A DNA stretch of 64,000 bases, taken from assembly GCF_003385955.1 (NCBI RefSeq), contig NZ_QRDW01000001.1:665893-729892 (forward strand). Direction: 5' to 3'. The notes below the pieces were generated by a model. The model had not been told where the DNA came from, ran no database searches, and was given only the letters and a program-made list of their open reading frames with translations. This document shows, piece after piece, positions 51,343 through 60,723 of the stretch. The translations under genes and the position numbers were made by a program. Origin of the DNA: Aestuariispira insulae. Lineage in GTDB: Bacteria > Pseudomonadota > Alphaproteobacteria > UBA8366 > Aestuariispiraceae. Numbering within the stretch: the first letter of the stretch is position 1; each line of letters begins with the position of its first letter.

Positions 51343-52935
51343 TCAGCGAACACCCTCGCGATATAGCATATAAGTATAGGCATCGCGCAAAGCCACATAG
51401 GATGCATCGATGATGTTGGCGGAAACCCCGACGGTTGACCAGCGGTGGCCTTCCGCATCGGCGCTTTCAATGACCACACGGGTCACCGCGTCGGTGCCGG
51501 TGCCGTCGGCCCGGGGCGGCATGATGCGCACCTTATAATCCACCAGATGCATATGCTGCAGGGTCGGATAGCATTCGACCAAGGCCTGGCGCAGGGCGAC
51601 ATCCAGCGCGTTGACCGGGCCATTGCCCATGGCAACGCGCATGACTTCCTCTTCCTTGACCTTTACCGTGACGGTGGCCTCGGATTCGGTGACCAGCTCG
51701 CCCCTGGCGGACCAGCGACGATCATCCATCACCCGGAAACGGGACAGGCGGAAATAGACCGGCACCTCGCCCATGGCCTTTCTCGCCAGAAGCTCAAAGC
51801 TGGCTTCCGCACCGTCATAGGCATAACCCTTGAATTCCTGCTGTTTCAGGCTGTCCAGCAACAGACGAATTTTATCCTCGCCCGGCATCTCGATCCCCAG
51901 ATCATCCAAACGGGCCAGCAGGTTCGACCGGCCCGCCTGGTCGGACACCACGATATGGCGGCGGTTGCCGACGCATTCCGGTTCCACATGCTCATAGGTT
52001 TTTGGATCTTTCGCCACGGCGGAAACATGCAGCCCGCCCTTATGGGCAAAGGCGCTCTCGCCCACATAGGCCTGATGGCGGTTGGGCGCGCGATTGAGCC
52101 GCTCGTCCAGCATACGCGACAGATGGGTAAGTTTTTTCAGGTTGACCGGACTGATACCGGTGTCAAAACCCATCTTAATCATCAGGCTGGGAATCAGCGA
52201 CATCATATTGGCATTGCCGCAACGTTCGCCCAGTCCGTTGATGGTGCCTTGAACCTGGCGCGCACCGCCCCGCACGGCGGCCAGAGAATTCGCAACCGCC
52301 TGCTCAGTGTCGTTATGGGCGTGGATGCCCAGATGGTCGCCCGGCACATGTTTGCTCACTTCGCGCACGATCCGCTCTACCTCGTCGGGCATGGTGCCGC
52401 CATTGGTGTCACATAAAACAATCCAGCGCGCGCCCGCTTCATAAGCGGCGGTTATGCATTTCAACGCGAACTGCGGGTTGGCCTTATACCCGTCGAAAAA
52501 ATGTTCCGCGTCATACATGGCTTCACCCTTGCGGGCATGGCCAAAGGCAATGGAATCGCGGATCATGGCGACATTCTCGTCATGCTCGATTTCCAACGCC
52601 ACATCCACGTGGAAATCCCACGCCTTGCCGACCAGACAGAGCGCATTGGCCTTGGAATTGACCAGCGGGGCCAGTCCCGGATCATTTTCCGCGCTGCGGC
52701 CGGGCCGACGCGTCATGCCAAAAGCCACCAGCTTGGCGCCTTTCAGCTTAGGCGGCTCAGTGAAAAACGTGTCGTCGGTCGGGTTTGCGCCCGGCCAGCC
52801 GCCTTCCACATAATCGATGCCGATCTCGTCCAATGCTTCTGCGATGGCGATCTTGTCCGCCACAGAGAAATCAACGCCGGTGGTCTGCGCACCATCCCGC
52901 AGGGTGGTATCGAACAAATAAATGCGATCGGCCAT
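51343..52935 (-). CDS. cimA: Citramalate synthase
   Basis: A 530-residue enzyme of the LeuA-like DRE-TIM family, citramalate synthase type. LFDTTLRDGAQTTGVDFSV at the N-terminus holds the metal-binding RDG; LCDTNGGTMPDEVERI, GIHAHNDTEQAVANSLAAV and GTINGLGERCGNANM follow. The C-terminal LeuA allosteric domain (about 400-525) is present. It condenses acetyl-CoA and pyruvate to (R)-citramalate, a threonine-independent route to 2-oxobutyrate and isoleucine. It lies 14 nt after cysS. Confidence 0.92.
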   Translation of the reverse strand: MADRIYLFDTTLRDGAQTTGVDFSVADKIAIAEALDEIGIDYVEGGWPGANPTDDTFFTEPPKLKGAKLVAFGMTRRPGRSAENDPGLAPLVNSKANALCLVGKAWDFHVDVALEIEHDENVAMIRDSIAFGHARKGEAMYDAEHFFDGYKANPQFALKCITAAYEAGARWIVLCDTNGGTMPDEVERIVREVSKHVPGDHLGIHAHNDTEQAVANSLAAVRGGARQVQGTINGLGERCGNANMMSLIPSLMIKMGFDTGISPVNLKKLTHLSRMLDERLNRAPNRHQAYVGESAFAHKGGLHVSAVAKDPKTYEHVEPECVGNRRHIVVSDQAGRSNLLARLDDLGIEMPGEDKIRLLLDSLKQQEFKGYAYDGAEASFELLARKAMGEVPVYFRLSRFRVMDDRRWSARGELVTESEATVTVKVKEEEVMRVAMGNGPVNALDVALRQALVECYPTLQHMHLVDYKVRIMPPRADGTGTDAVTRVVIESADAEGHRWSTVGVSANIIDASYVALRDAYTYMLYREGVR

Positions 52936-52949
52936 GGATCAGCCCTCCC

Positions 52950-54323
52950 TTAACTACGGCGCCATTCGGTTTTGCCGCCGGGCTTGTCTTCCAGCACGAT
53001 ACCACGGGCGGTCAATTCATCGCGCACCGCATCGGCGGTGGCAAAATCTTTTGCCGCCTTCGCGTCAGCCCGTTTTTGAATCAAAGCCTCGATCTCGCCC
53101 GCATCATCATCCCCGGCATCGCCCTTGAACCAGGCTTCCGGATCCTGTTGCAGGATCCCCAGCAAACGTCCGGCCAGTTCGACCCGACCTTTTGCCGCCG
53201 CTTTATCGGCATCTGTTGCTGCTTTATTCAGATCACCGACAGCCTCATGCAAGGCCGCCATGGCTTTGGCGGTATTCACATCATCCGTCAGGGCATCCAG
53301 CACCGGATCACTGTCGGTTATGACCGCTTCCACATCCGCCACCTCACGAAGCGCGCCATACATGCGGTCCAGCATGGCTTTGGCCTCGCGCAGTTTGTCC
53401 TTGGAGAAATCCAGCGGCTGGCGGTAATGGGTCTGCAGGATAACCAACCGCAATGCTTCGCCAGGGAAATCTTCCAGCAATTCATGGACGGTGTAGAAAT
53501 TGCCAAGCGACTTGGACATTTTCTCGCCTTCCGACATCAGATAGCCGTTATGCATCCAGTATTTGGCAAAACCGCGATCGGCCTCATTCCCACAGCAGGA
53601 TTGCGCCACCTCATTCTGGTGATGCGGGAAAATCAGATCGAGCCCGCCGCCATGAATGTCGAAACTCTCACCCAGATGCTTGGCAGACATGGCCGAGCAT
53701 TCGATATGCCAACCCGGACGGCCACGGCCCCAGGGGCTATCCCAGCCGGGGGTATCGTCATCTGAGGGTTTCCACAGCACAAAGTCGGCAGCGTTCTTTT
53801 TGTAAGGGGCAACCTCGACACGCGCGCCCGCTTCCAATTCTTCCAGATCCTTATTGGCAAATTTGCCGTAATCATCCCAGGATTTGGTGTCGAACAGGAC
53901 ATGGCCTTCCGCCGCATAGGCGTGGCCGCGCGCGATCAGGCGAGCAATGATATCCTGCATTTCTTGGATATGCTCTGTCGCCCTGGGCTGGACATCCGGC
54001 TCAAGGCAACCAATCGCCTTGGCATCGCTTTGGAACTGATCATTGGTGCGTTCGGTCAGATCGCGGATGCTTTCGCCATTCTCTCTGGCGCGCGCGTTGA
54101 TCTTGTCATCCACATCCGTGATGTTGCGGACATATTTGACCGACGGATAGCTGGCCTTCAGCAGGCGATAGAGGACATCGAACACCACCAGCGGGCGTGC
54201 ATTGCCGATATGGATATAGTCATAGACCGTCGGTCCGCAGACATACAGACGCACATCGTTAGCATCGATGGGTTCAAACGCCACCTTTTCACGGCGCGCG
54301 GTATCATAAATTTTCAAAGACAT
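52950..54323 (-). CDS. cysS: Cysteinyl-tRNA synthetase
   Basis: A 457-residue class I synthetase. The HIGH motif is in VYDYIHIGNARP near residues 32-43, the zinc ligands are in VCGPTVYD, IECSAMSAKHLG and FPHHQNEVAQS, and the KMSKS loop is GEKMSKSLGNF near 265-275. It charges tRNA-Cys in the cytoplasm. It is the first gene of the five-gene operon ending with mtnA. Confidence 0.95.
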   Translation of the reverse strand: MSLKIYDTARREKVAFEPIDANDVRLYVCGPTVYDYIHIGNARPLVVFDVLYRLLKASYPSVKYVRNITDVDDKINARARENGESIRDLTERTNDQFQSDAKAIGCLEPDVQPRATEHIQEMQDIIARLIARGHAYAAEGHVLFDTKSWDDYGKFANKDLEELEAGARVEVAPYKKNAADFVLWKPSDDDTPGWDSPWGRGRPGWHIECSAMSAKHLGESFDIHGGGLDLIFPHHQNEVAQSCCGNEADRGFAKYWMHNGYLMSEGEKMSKSLGNFYTVHELLEDFPGEALRLVILQTHYRQPLDFSKDKLREAKAMLDRMYGALREVADVEAVITDSDPVLDALTDDVNTAKAMAALHEAVGDLNKAATDADKAAAKGRVELAGRLLGILQQDPEAWFKGDAGDDDAGEIEALIQKRADAKAAKDFATADAVRDELTARGIVLEDKPGGKTEWRRS

Positions 54324-54465
54324 GGTCTCTCAGGTCCGGTGTCAGCACAGCTTACTCAAATCTCAGGCGTGTTTAGCCCAAAGAGAGCTGCTTATTCAAG
54401 CAAATGACGGATTTTACGGGACCTGGACGGCGTCAATGGCCGGATACGACTGTTGACGGGTCCCG

Positions 54466-54612
54466 TTATCTGGACCGGCGACAACAGTCGCGTCTAATTT
54501 TCACGGGTTTTGCCTGCATATTTGCAGACATGGTCTGGATAGCCAATGCAGCCAACACAATCGCAGCACCAAGGAAGGGTGCAACTTCGATCAGTTGAGA
54601 AAATACCTGCAT
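54466..54612 (-). CDS. Small membrane protein, 48 aa
   Basis: ATG at 54610-54612 with GGGGAC about 7 nt upstream opens a 48-codon frame. One transmembrane helix (LIEVAPFLGAAIVLAALAIQ, residues 6-25) is followed by a basic tail ending CCRRSR. This is the usual make-up of a membrane microprotein. No family recognised. It lies in the gap upstream of cysS, whose promoter must also be in this region. Confidence 0.4.
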   Translation of the reverse strand: MQVFSQLIEVAPFLGAAIVLAALAIQTMSANMQAKPVKIRRDCCRRSR

Positions 54613-54753
54613 TATAGTCCCCGTTACTTTGTTGCTGTTGCGAGGACTATAGCCGTGCCCAACTGGGCTTACAACAGTCCTTTGCAGAAATATGTCAGAA
54701 TCTTCTTAACCTTTTGAGAAATGGGTCATTTTCTTACCCACCGCACACCATTT

Positions 54754-55083
54754 TCAGCCCTTCGGACAGGATTGGAGCGCATCCTCCATCGCACGCGCCA
54801 GATGGCGTGACCGCCCCCCGAACCCGTCAATGCCCTGTTTCAGAGAAACCAGTTTTTCCTGATAAACCGTGACACCAGCCCCCAGTCCCGCCATCGCTTT
54901 TTTCAAGTCCTTCAGCGTCGCCCGATAGTCGGCAAGATTCTTTTGCAACTGCCGCTGGGCCTGTTCCAGGTTTGTAGTGACCCGTTGCAAACGGGTACCA
55001 TCGGGATCATCGTTATCATTGGCCGTTGATGCATTGATTGGGGACAGGGCGTTTTTCAAACGGGCGAATGGTCTCTGTTCCAT
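54754..55083 (-). CDS. Coiled-coil protein, 109 aa
   Basis: A 109-residue soluble protein. Residues 30-85 form a long amphipathic helix or coiled coil (LQRVTTNLEQAQRQLQKNLADYRATLKDLKKAM), and the C-terminal part SRHLARAMEDALQSCPKG is also helical. No family recognised. GGAGCCATCC precedes the ATG. It is monocistronic and divergent from the binding-protein gene at 55294. Confidence 0.6.
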   Translation of the reverse strand: MEQRPFARLKNALSPINASTANDNDDPDGTRLQRVTTNLEQAQRQLQKNLADYRATLKDLKKAMAGLGAGVTVYQEKLVSLKQGIDGFGGRSRHLARAMEDALQSCPKG

Positions 55084-55293
55084 GGATGGCTCCTATGTGC
55101 TGCAAGGTTAATAGTCGTTTCCCGTTCCATCGCAAAATCTGGTTGCGCTTCCCATCACCCTTCTCTTTTACGCCCTCTGCCCTTCACCGGATCACCCCAT
55201 CATCCGGCATATGTCCAAAACAAAAGACACAGTATTTTATCGCTTATTAACCTGGGTATCGTATAATCAAATCAAACCGCTATTGCTGATGGG

Positions 55294-56040
55294 ATGATCA
55301 TGTTCAGTCAGTTGCTCAAATTAACCGGTTGCTGTTTCCTGTTCCTCCTCGCAGGAATATCTGCCAAGGCAGATACCCTGATCGTTGCGGTAAATCACGC
55401 GCCTCCCTATCGCATTATCAGCGGATACACATCAAAACCGGCCTATTCCGGTATTTACATCGATATCTTCCGTGAAGTGGCCAAACGGGCCAAGATCACC
55501 ATTACCTATAAGGAAGTCCCGTTCAAACGGGCGCTCAGCATGATGGAAGCGGGCACGGCCGATATCATGCTGGGACCGAACCGCACCCCCGAACGCGAAG
55601 CCTATATGATCTATCTGGATGCAGAACTGCCGAGGGAAACCAAGGCTTTTTACCTGCATCCCGATGCGCCGGATATCAAATCCTATGATGGATTGTCCGG
55701 CTTCTCCGTTTATGTCCTGCGGGGCGCGCGCTATTTCGACCCGTTTGATCAAGACCAGGCGATGAAAAAAATCGCCGTCAATGATTATGCGGTCGCCCTG
55801 CGCAGTCTGCGCCGCCATAAAGATCGGACCAGCATCATTCCCGAACAGCAGGGCGATTACCTGATGCGGGAGCTGGGTTTTCCGTTAAAAAAAGCCAGCT
55901 ATCACGCCCCTGGTAAAATCTCCTATATCGCCCTGTCGCGGCAATCCGCCTTCCTTGATGAAAAGGTTCGGTTCGAACGGTTGCTGACAGAGATGGAGAA
56001 AAGCGGCGCTATCGATCAGATCGTTGCCCAATATCGCTGA
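55294..56040 (+). CDS. Orphan periplasmic family 3 binding protein, third copy
   Basis: A 248-residue SBP_bac_3 protein. A signal peptide ends near residue 26 (ISAKA); the binding domain has TLIVAVNHAPPYRIISG, VPFKRALSMMEAGTADIMLG and LLTEMEKSGAIDQIVAQYR. It is similar in plan to the genes at 25584 and 26460. No transporter genes are beside it. The start may be ATG 55294 or 55300. A TATAAT (55262-55267) lies about 25 nt upstream. Confidence 0.78.
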   Translation: MIMFSQLLKLTGCCFLFLLAGISAKADTLIVAVNHAPPYRIISGYTSKPAYSGIYIDIFREVAKRAKITITYKEVPFKRALSMMEAGTADIMLGPNRTPEREAYMIYLDAELPRETKAFYLHPDAPDIKSYDGLSGFSVYVLRGARYFDPFDQDQAMKKIAVNDYAVALRSLRRHKDRTSIIPEQQGDYLMRELGFPLKKASYHAPGKISYIALSRQSAFLDEKVRFERLLTEMEKSGAIDQIVAQYR

Positions 56041-56052
56041 CGATTGGGAGAG

Positions 56053-56078
56053 AGGGGCGGTTTTACCCGCCCCTTTTT
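56053..56078. terminator. Terminator between convergent genes
   Basis: AGGGGCGG, a TTTTAC loop, then CCGCCCCT and TTTT. It ends the binding-protein gene and probably the SDR gene on the other strand. Confidence 0.85.
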
Positions 56079-56079
56079 A

Positions 56080-56814
56080 TCAGGCAGGCATCGCTTCGGA
56101 CATCTGTTTTTCCATAGCTTTGGGATCCGCCCTGAAACCGGCATACATTTCCTGCGAGGCCTGATCCGGGAAAGTATCCTCTTCTCCGGCCAGGAAACCT
56201 TCCAAAACACGACGGGCCACCACCGCCGGCGCTGTTTTTTCCATATCCACCGCTGCGGTCATGTCCGTCTCTATCGGTCCAGGATAAACGCCCACCACGT
56301 GGGTTCCCTGTTTCTCCAACTCCGACCGCGCTCCTTGGGTCAGGAAATGTGTCGCCGCTTTCGAAGCGCTATAACTGCCCAGGGCCGGAAAATTGAAATA
56401 GGAGGCAATGGAAGCAATATTGATGATGCCCCCTCCGCCATTTTCCCGAAGCGCCGACGCAAATGCACGGATCATCATCAGCGGGGCAAAATAGTTAACC
56501 TCCATTTCATCACGCGCAACCTTGATATCCTCCGGCTTCAGGAAGCCGGAGAAACCCGCAATGCCCGCGTTATTGATCAGCAAGGAGACATCCTTCAAAT
56601 CAGCCGCAAGCGCATTAATTGCCACATGGTCCGTGACATCCAGGCGCACCGGCACGACCCGATCATCCTGGAAATCCGCCTGGAGTGTCTCAATCGACCG
56701 GGCTGCCGCGTAAACCTTTTTAACGCCCATTTCCAGCAGGGTTTCAACAAATGCCTTGCCAAGCCCGCGGTTGGCACCCGTCACCAAGGCCACTTGATTT
56801 TCAATCTTCGCCAT
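56080..56814 (-). CDS. SDR family oxidoreductase
   Basis: A 244-residue classical short-chain dehydrogenase/reductase. The nucleotide site is VTGANRGLGKAFV near residues 10-22, NNAG is in LLINNAGIAGF, and the active site has Ser in INIASIASYF and YSASK (Tyr, Lys). It should use NADPH given the Arg after TGAN. It is divergent from a TetR gene with two matched operators between them, so it is probably under that repressor; the inducer and substrate are unknown. Confidence 0.88.
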   Translation of the reverse strand: MAKIENQVALVTGANRGLGKAFVETLLEMGVKKVYAAARSIETLQADFQDDRVVPVRLDVTDHVAINALAADLKDVSLLINNAGIAGFSGFLKPEDIKVARDEMEVNYFAPLMMIRAFASALRENGGGGIINIASIASYFNFPALGSYSASKAATHFLTQGARSELEKQGTHVVGVYPGPIETDMTAAVDMEKTAPAVVARRVLEGFLAGEEDTFPDQASQEMYAGFRADPKAMEKQMSEAMPA

Positions 56815-56851
56815 CTTTCTTCCTTTCCTGGAAAGCAGTTCAATATTTAAA

Positions 56852-56915
56852 TACCGATTGGTATTAAATTATCTGCTTGCGGAAAGAATGCAAGAGAATA
56901 AAATACTGATCGGTA
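56852..56915. promoter_or_regulatory. Two TetR-type operators between SDR and TetR genes
   Basis: TACCGATTGGTA (56852-56863, within AATACC-GATT-GGTATT) and TACTGATCGGTA (56904-56915) are matching 12-bp palindromes with centres 52 bp apart in the divergent promoter. The form fits a TetR/AcrR repressor dimer site. Confidence 0.65.
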
Positions 56916-56937
56916 ATTTAATTTGGAAAGAACCCCC

Positions 56938-57537
56938 ATGCCCCGTGGCAGACCAAGAAAAACGGATCCCGAAGAAGCCCTGGAAGCCGCGATGACCCTT
57001 TTCTGGGAAAAGGGGTTTGACGGCACATCCATGAGTGACCTGACCGAGGCGACAGGTATGGCCAAGCCGGGTCTGTATGCCAATTTCGGTGACAAGGAAG
57101 CGCTCTATGCAAAAGCGCTGGATCATTATTTCAATGCGCTCGGAAAACCCTTATTGGATGATTTTTGCAATCATCCGGGAGATTACAGAGCCGCGATCCG
57201 GTCAATCCTCGAAACCGTCGCCGATGCAGTCACCGGCGGAGATTATCCCTGTGGGTGTTTTGTCGCCAATTCCCTGGTGGAGAATAGTCATTTACCTGAA
57301 AGCCTGGGCAATCTCGGCAAGGATCTGGATGGCCGACGCAGGGATGCGTTTCACCAGCGACTGTCACTGGCAAAGACCAAGGGGGAGCTATCCCAAGATG
57401 CGGAGATTGACAGCCTGGCCGACTATTTTTCCGGACAGGTTCTTGCACTTGCGGTCATGGGTCGGGCGGGGACCGACCGGGCGGTATTGCAGAATTTCGT
57501 CAACACCGCCCTATCCGTTCTGCCTGAAAGAGGCTGA
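56938..57537 (+). CDS. TetR family transcriptional repressor
   Basis: A 199-residue regulator. The N-terminal HTH (EALEAAMTLFWEKGFDGTSMSDLTEATGMAKPGLYANFGDKEALY, residues 12-56) has the TetR recognition helix GLYANFGDKE. The helical C-terminal domain (60-195) binds the inducer. ATG 56938 is used; TTG 56923 is possible. It probably represses itself and the divergent SDR gene through the two palindromes. Confidence 0.85.
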   Translation: MPRGRPRKTDPEEALEAAMTLFWEKGFDGTSMSDLTEATGMAKPGLYANFGDKEALYAKALDHYFNALGKPLLDDFCNHPGDYRAAIRSILETVADAVTGGDYPCGCFVANSLVENSHLPESLGNLGKDLDGRRRDAFHQRLSLAKTKGELSQDAEIDSLADYFSGQVLALAVMGRAGTDRAVLQNFVNTALSVLPERG

Positions 57538-57539
57538 GT

Positions 57540-58877
57540 TTAACCCTTCAAACGCTCAGTTGCCCTCTCACGCCCCATCAAGGGCAGCAGGTCTTTCAAT
57601 TCCGGCCCGTTATCCCGCCCGGTGAGCGCCTTGCGGATCGGCAGGAATAGTTGCTTGCCTTTGCGGCCTGACGCCTCTTTCACTTTTGAGATCCAGTCCT
57701 TGTAGACATCCTGCGGCCAATCCCCTTCCGGCAGCAGATCCGCTGCATCGTTCAAGAAAGGCCGGTCTTCACCATCAGCCACCGGCGCAATATCGCCAAA
57801 ACAGACATCATGCCAATAGAGGGCATCACTAATCACTTCGATATTGCCACGGATCGCGAGCCAAAATTCTTCACTGACCGTGCCCAGCCCCAGTCGGCCA
57901 AGGCGGCTCTGCACCTCGTCCAGCGGCAGATGATGCAAGACCTTGGCATTCAGAGCAGCCAGTTCGGTCGGCTCATAGCGCGGGCTGGACCGGCCAAAAG
58001 CGCCGATATCAAAATCGCGCGCCAGATCAGCCGACGTTTCCGAGCCATCGGGGGCATGCGGTGTGCCCAGCTTCGCCAGATAGGCCATGACCGCGCGCGG
58101 TTCCGTGCCCGCCTCACGCATTTCACGCAAAGACAAACTGCCCAGCCGTTTTGACAGTCCCTTGCCATCCGCCCCCATCATCAGCGGGGTGTGGGCAAAG
58201 GCCGGCACGGCAAAACCCAGCGCCTCGAACAACTGCACTTGGACGGCTGTATTGGCCACATGGTCTTCCCCCCGGATAACATGAGTGATGCCAAGTTCAC
58301 CATCATCAATCACAGAGGAAAGCGTATAGAGCGGACGACCATCCTCGCGAATCAGCACCGGATCAGAGAGGTGGCCAGGTTCAAAATGCACCGATCCCCG
58401 GCCCAGATCATCCCATTCCACGGCGACATCATTCAGCTTGAAACGCCAGTGAGGTTTGCGACCCTCCGCTTCCAGCTTGGCCCGTTCCTCGTCACCCAGC
58501 GTAAAACCGGCCCGGTCGTATACCGGTGCCTGCCCTTTACCCAACTGGATCTTGCGTTTCAGCTCCAGTTCCTCCGGGGTTTCATAACAGGCATACAGCC
58601 GGCCATCGGCCTTCAATTTTTCAACGCCGGCGTCATAGCGGCCATAGCGGTCGGATTGGCGGGCGAATTCATCATGATCCATGCCAAGCCATTCCAGATC
58701 AGCCATGATCCCTTCTTCATAGGCCTTGGTGCTGCGGGCTTCATCCGTATCATCCATACGCAGCAGGAACTGCCCGCCGGAATGCCGGGCAAACAGCCAG
58801 TTCATGATGGCGACGCGGGCATTGCCAACATGCATCTCACCGGTGGGGCTGGGGGCGAAACGAACTTTCACAGACAT
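57540..58877 (-). CDS. gltX: Glutamyl-tRNA synthetase, short alphaproteobacterial form
   Basis: A 445-residue class I synthetase. The HIGH-like motif is in PSPTGEMHVGNARVAIMNW near residues 8-26, RMDDTDEARS follows, and the KMSKS-like loop is DGKGLSKRLGSLSL near 232-245. Its length and MHVGNAR form are typical of the second, short GluRS of alphaproteobacteria, which often have two gltX genes and make Gln-tRNA by transamidation. It lies 28 nt after nadE, in the same direction. Confidence 0.9.
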   Translation of the reverse strand: MSVKVRFAPSPTGEMHVGNARVAIMNWLFARHSGGQFLLRMDDTDEARSTKAYEEGIMADLEWLGMDHDEFARQSDRYGRYDAGVEKLKADGRLYACYETPEELELKRKIQLGKGQAPVYDRAGFTLGDEERAKLEAEGRKPHWRFKLNDVAVEWDDLGRGSVHFEPGHLSDPVLIREDGRPLYTLSSVIDDGELGITHVIRGEDHVANTAVQVQLFEALGFAVPAFAHTPLMMGADGKGLSKRLGSLSLREMREAGTEPRAVMAYLAKLGTPHAPDGSETSADLARDFDIGAFGRSSPRYEPTELAALNAKVLHHLPLDEVQSRLGRLGLGTVSEEFWLAIRGNIEVISDALYWHDVCFGDIAPVADGEDRPFLNDAADLLPEGDWPQDVYKDWISKVKEASGRKGKQLFLPIRKALTGRDNGPELKDLLPLMGRERATERLKG

Positions 58878-58905
58878 GGAAAAAACCTGTTTTCTAATAT
58901 GTTAA

Positions 58906-60579
58906 TCAAATGATTTTTCGAAAGGCATTGGTGATCGGATAACGCCGGTCCTTGCCAAAGGCCCGGCTGGTCACCTTAACACCCGGCGGGGCCTGGCGGC
59001 GTTTATATTCCGCTAGGTCCAGCAGTTTCCAGACCCGTTGAACGGTTTCCGGCGCATGCCCCCGGGCGGTAATCTCGCCAACACCCATCTCATGCTCGAT
59101 CAGGCATTCCAGGATATCGTCCAGCACCTCATAGGGCGGCAGGCTATCCTCATCCTTCTGGTCGGGCCTCAATTCCGCCGATGGCGGCTTGGTGATGATC
59201 CGTTCCGGCATGACCGGCCCGTCGGGCCCTTTGAGAATTTCCGCCCAGGCCTGCGGCTTGCCCTCATTGCGCCAGCGGCACAGACGGAAGACATCCATCT
59301 TGTAGATATCCTTCAAAACCGAATAACCGCCGCACATGTCACCATAGAGTGTGGCATAGCCGACTGACATCTCAGACTTGTTGCCGGTGGTCAGCACCAT
59401 CTTGCCAAATTTGTTGGAGATAGCCATCAAGGTCAGGCCACGCGCACGAGACTGGATATTTTCTTCCGTGATATCCGCGTTCCGGTCGCCGAACAGCGGC
59501 TTCAGCATTTCATCAAAGGCTGTCATCGCCGGACCGATATTGATCTCATCCAGACGGCAACCCAGCAGTTTCACCGCTTCCGCCGCATCTTCCAGGCTCT
59601 CATGGCTGGTATAGGGCGACGGCATCATTACACAATGCACCTTGTCCGCACCCAACGCATCCACCGCAACCGCTGCCGACAGGGCGGAATCAATGCCACC
59701 GCTCATGCCCAGAACCACACCTGGGAAACCATTCTTGGTCACATAATCACGCAGGCCCACCACCATCGCCCGATATATAGTCTCCATGTCCTCCGGCGGT
59801 TTGATCATCTCGCCTGCAGCGGCCTGCCAACCTTCGGCCCCGCGCTGCCAATCGCTGATGGCAAAGCCCGCTTCGAAGGACGGCAACTGCAGCACCAGCC
59901 CCCTATCTGCGTTCAAGACAAAAGACGCGCCGTCAAAGACCAACTCATCCTGACCGCCGACCTGATTAACATACACCATCGGCAGGCCGGATTCCGTTAC
60001 CCTTGCGACTGCCGATTGCATCCGGCTTTCCACATTGCGTCGGTCAAAGGGCGAGCCGTTGGACACCAGCAGGATGTCCGCGCCGCATTCCTGCTGGCAT
60101 TCGGTCACGTCCGGATACCACATATCTTCACAAATCATCAGGCCCAGCGCCACACCACGGAACACCACCGGGCCGGTCAAATCACCCGCATCAAACAGGC
60201 GTTTTTCATCAAACACCCCATAATTAGGCAGCTCATGCTTGGCCCGCACCGCCGCTATCTCACCGCCATCGAGCAACAGCGCCGCGTTAAAGAGCTTGCC
60301 CTCAACCCGCCAGGGCGCACCGACAATCATCGCTGTGTCATTTTTGTAGGTCAATTCCGCCAGGCGATGCACAACAGCTTCAACCTTATCCAGGAAAAAT
60401 GGTTTCTTGACCAGATCTTCCGGAGGGTAGCCGGCCACAACCATTTCGCTGAACAAAACCAGGTCGGCCCCCGCCTTCGCCGCGCGCGCATGCACATCCC
60501 GGATCAGGGCGAAATTGCCTTCAAGATCACCTACGGTCGGGTTTGTCTGGGCAAGGGCGATGGTCAACCTGTCGGTCAT
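58906..60579 (-). CDS. nadE: Glutamine-dependent NAD+ synthetase
   Basis: A 557-residue two-domain enzyme. The N-terminal nitrilase-type glutaminase has the Glu-Lys-Cys triad in FSEMVVAGYPPEDL, KHELPNYGVFDE and ICEDMWYP. The C-terminal synthetase domain has the ATP P-loop GMSGGIDSALSAAV near residues 295-308. It amidates deamido-NAD with ammonia channelled from Gln, the last step of NAD synthesis. A nicotinate phosphoribosyltransferase gene lies 1 kb away. Probably co-transcribed with gltX. Confidence 0.94.
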   Translation of the reverse strand: MTDRLTIALAQTNPTVGDLEGNFALIRDVHARAAKAGADLVLFSEMVVAGYPPEDLVKKPFFLDKVEAVVHRLAELTYKNDTAMIVGAPWRVEGKLFNAALLLDGGEIAAVRAKHELPNYGVFDEKRLFDAGDLTGPVVFRGVALGLMICEDMWYPDVTECQQECGADILLVSNGSPFDRRNVESRMQSAVARVTESGLPMVYVNQVGGQDELVFDGASFVLNADRGLVLQLPSFEAGFAISDWQRGAEGWQAAAGEMIKPPEDMETIYRAMVVGLRDYVTKNGFPGVVLGMSGGIDSALSAAVAVDALGADKVHCVMMPSPYTSHESLEDAAEAVKLLGCRLDEINIGPAMTAFDEMLKPLFGDRNADITEENIQSRARGLTLMAISNKFGKMVLTTGNKSEMSVGYATLYGDMCGGYSVLKDIYKMDVFRLCRWRNEGKPQAWAEILKGPDGPVMPERIITKPPSAELRPDQKDEDSLPPYEVLDDILECLIEHEMGVGEITARGHAPETVQRVWKLLDLAEYKRRQAPPGVKVTSRAFGKDRRYPITNAFRKII

Positions 60580-60723
60580 TTAAAGGCATCCATGTTGTGA
60601 AACCTGATTTTCATCATACCAATGTTCAGCTTGGCATTTCAGCAATTGCCGGACTATCCTTAATCAGGCGACAAATCAAGTCCTGCGCCCGGTTGTTTAC
60701 CATGCAAGAAGGGAAGCCAACAC

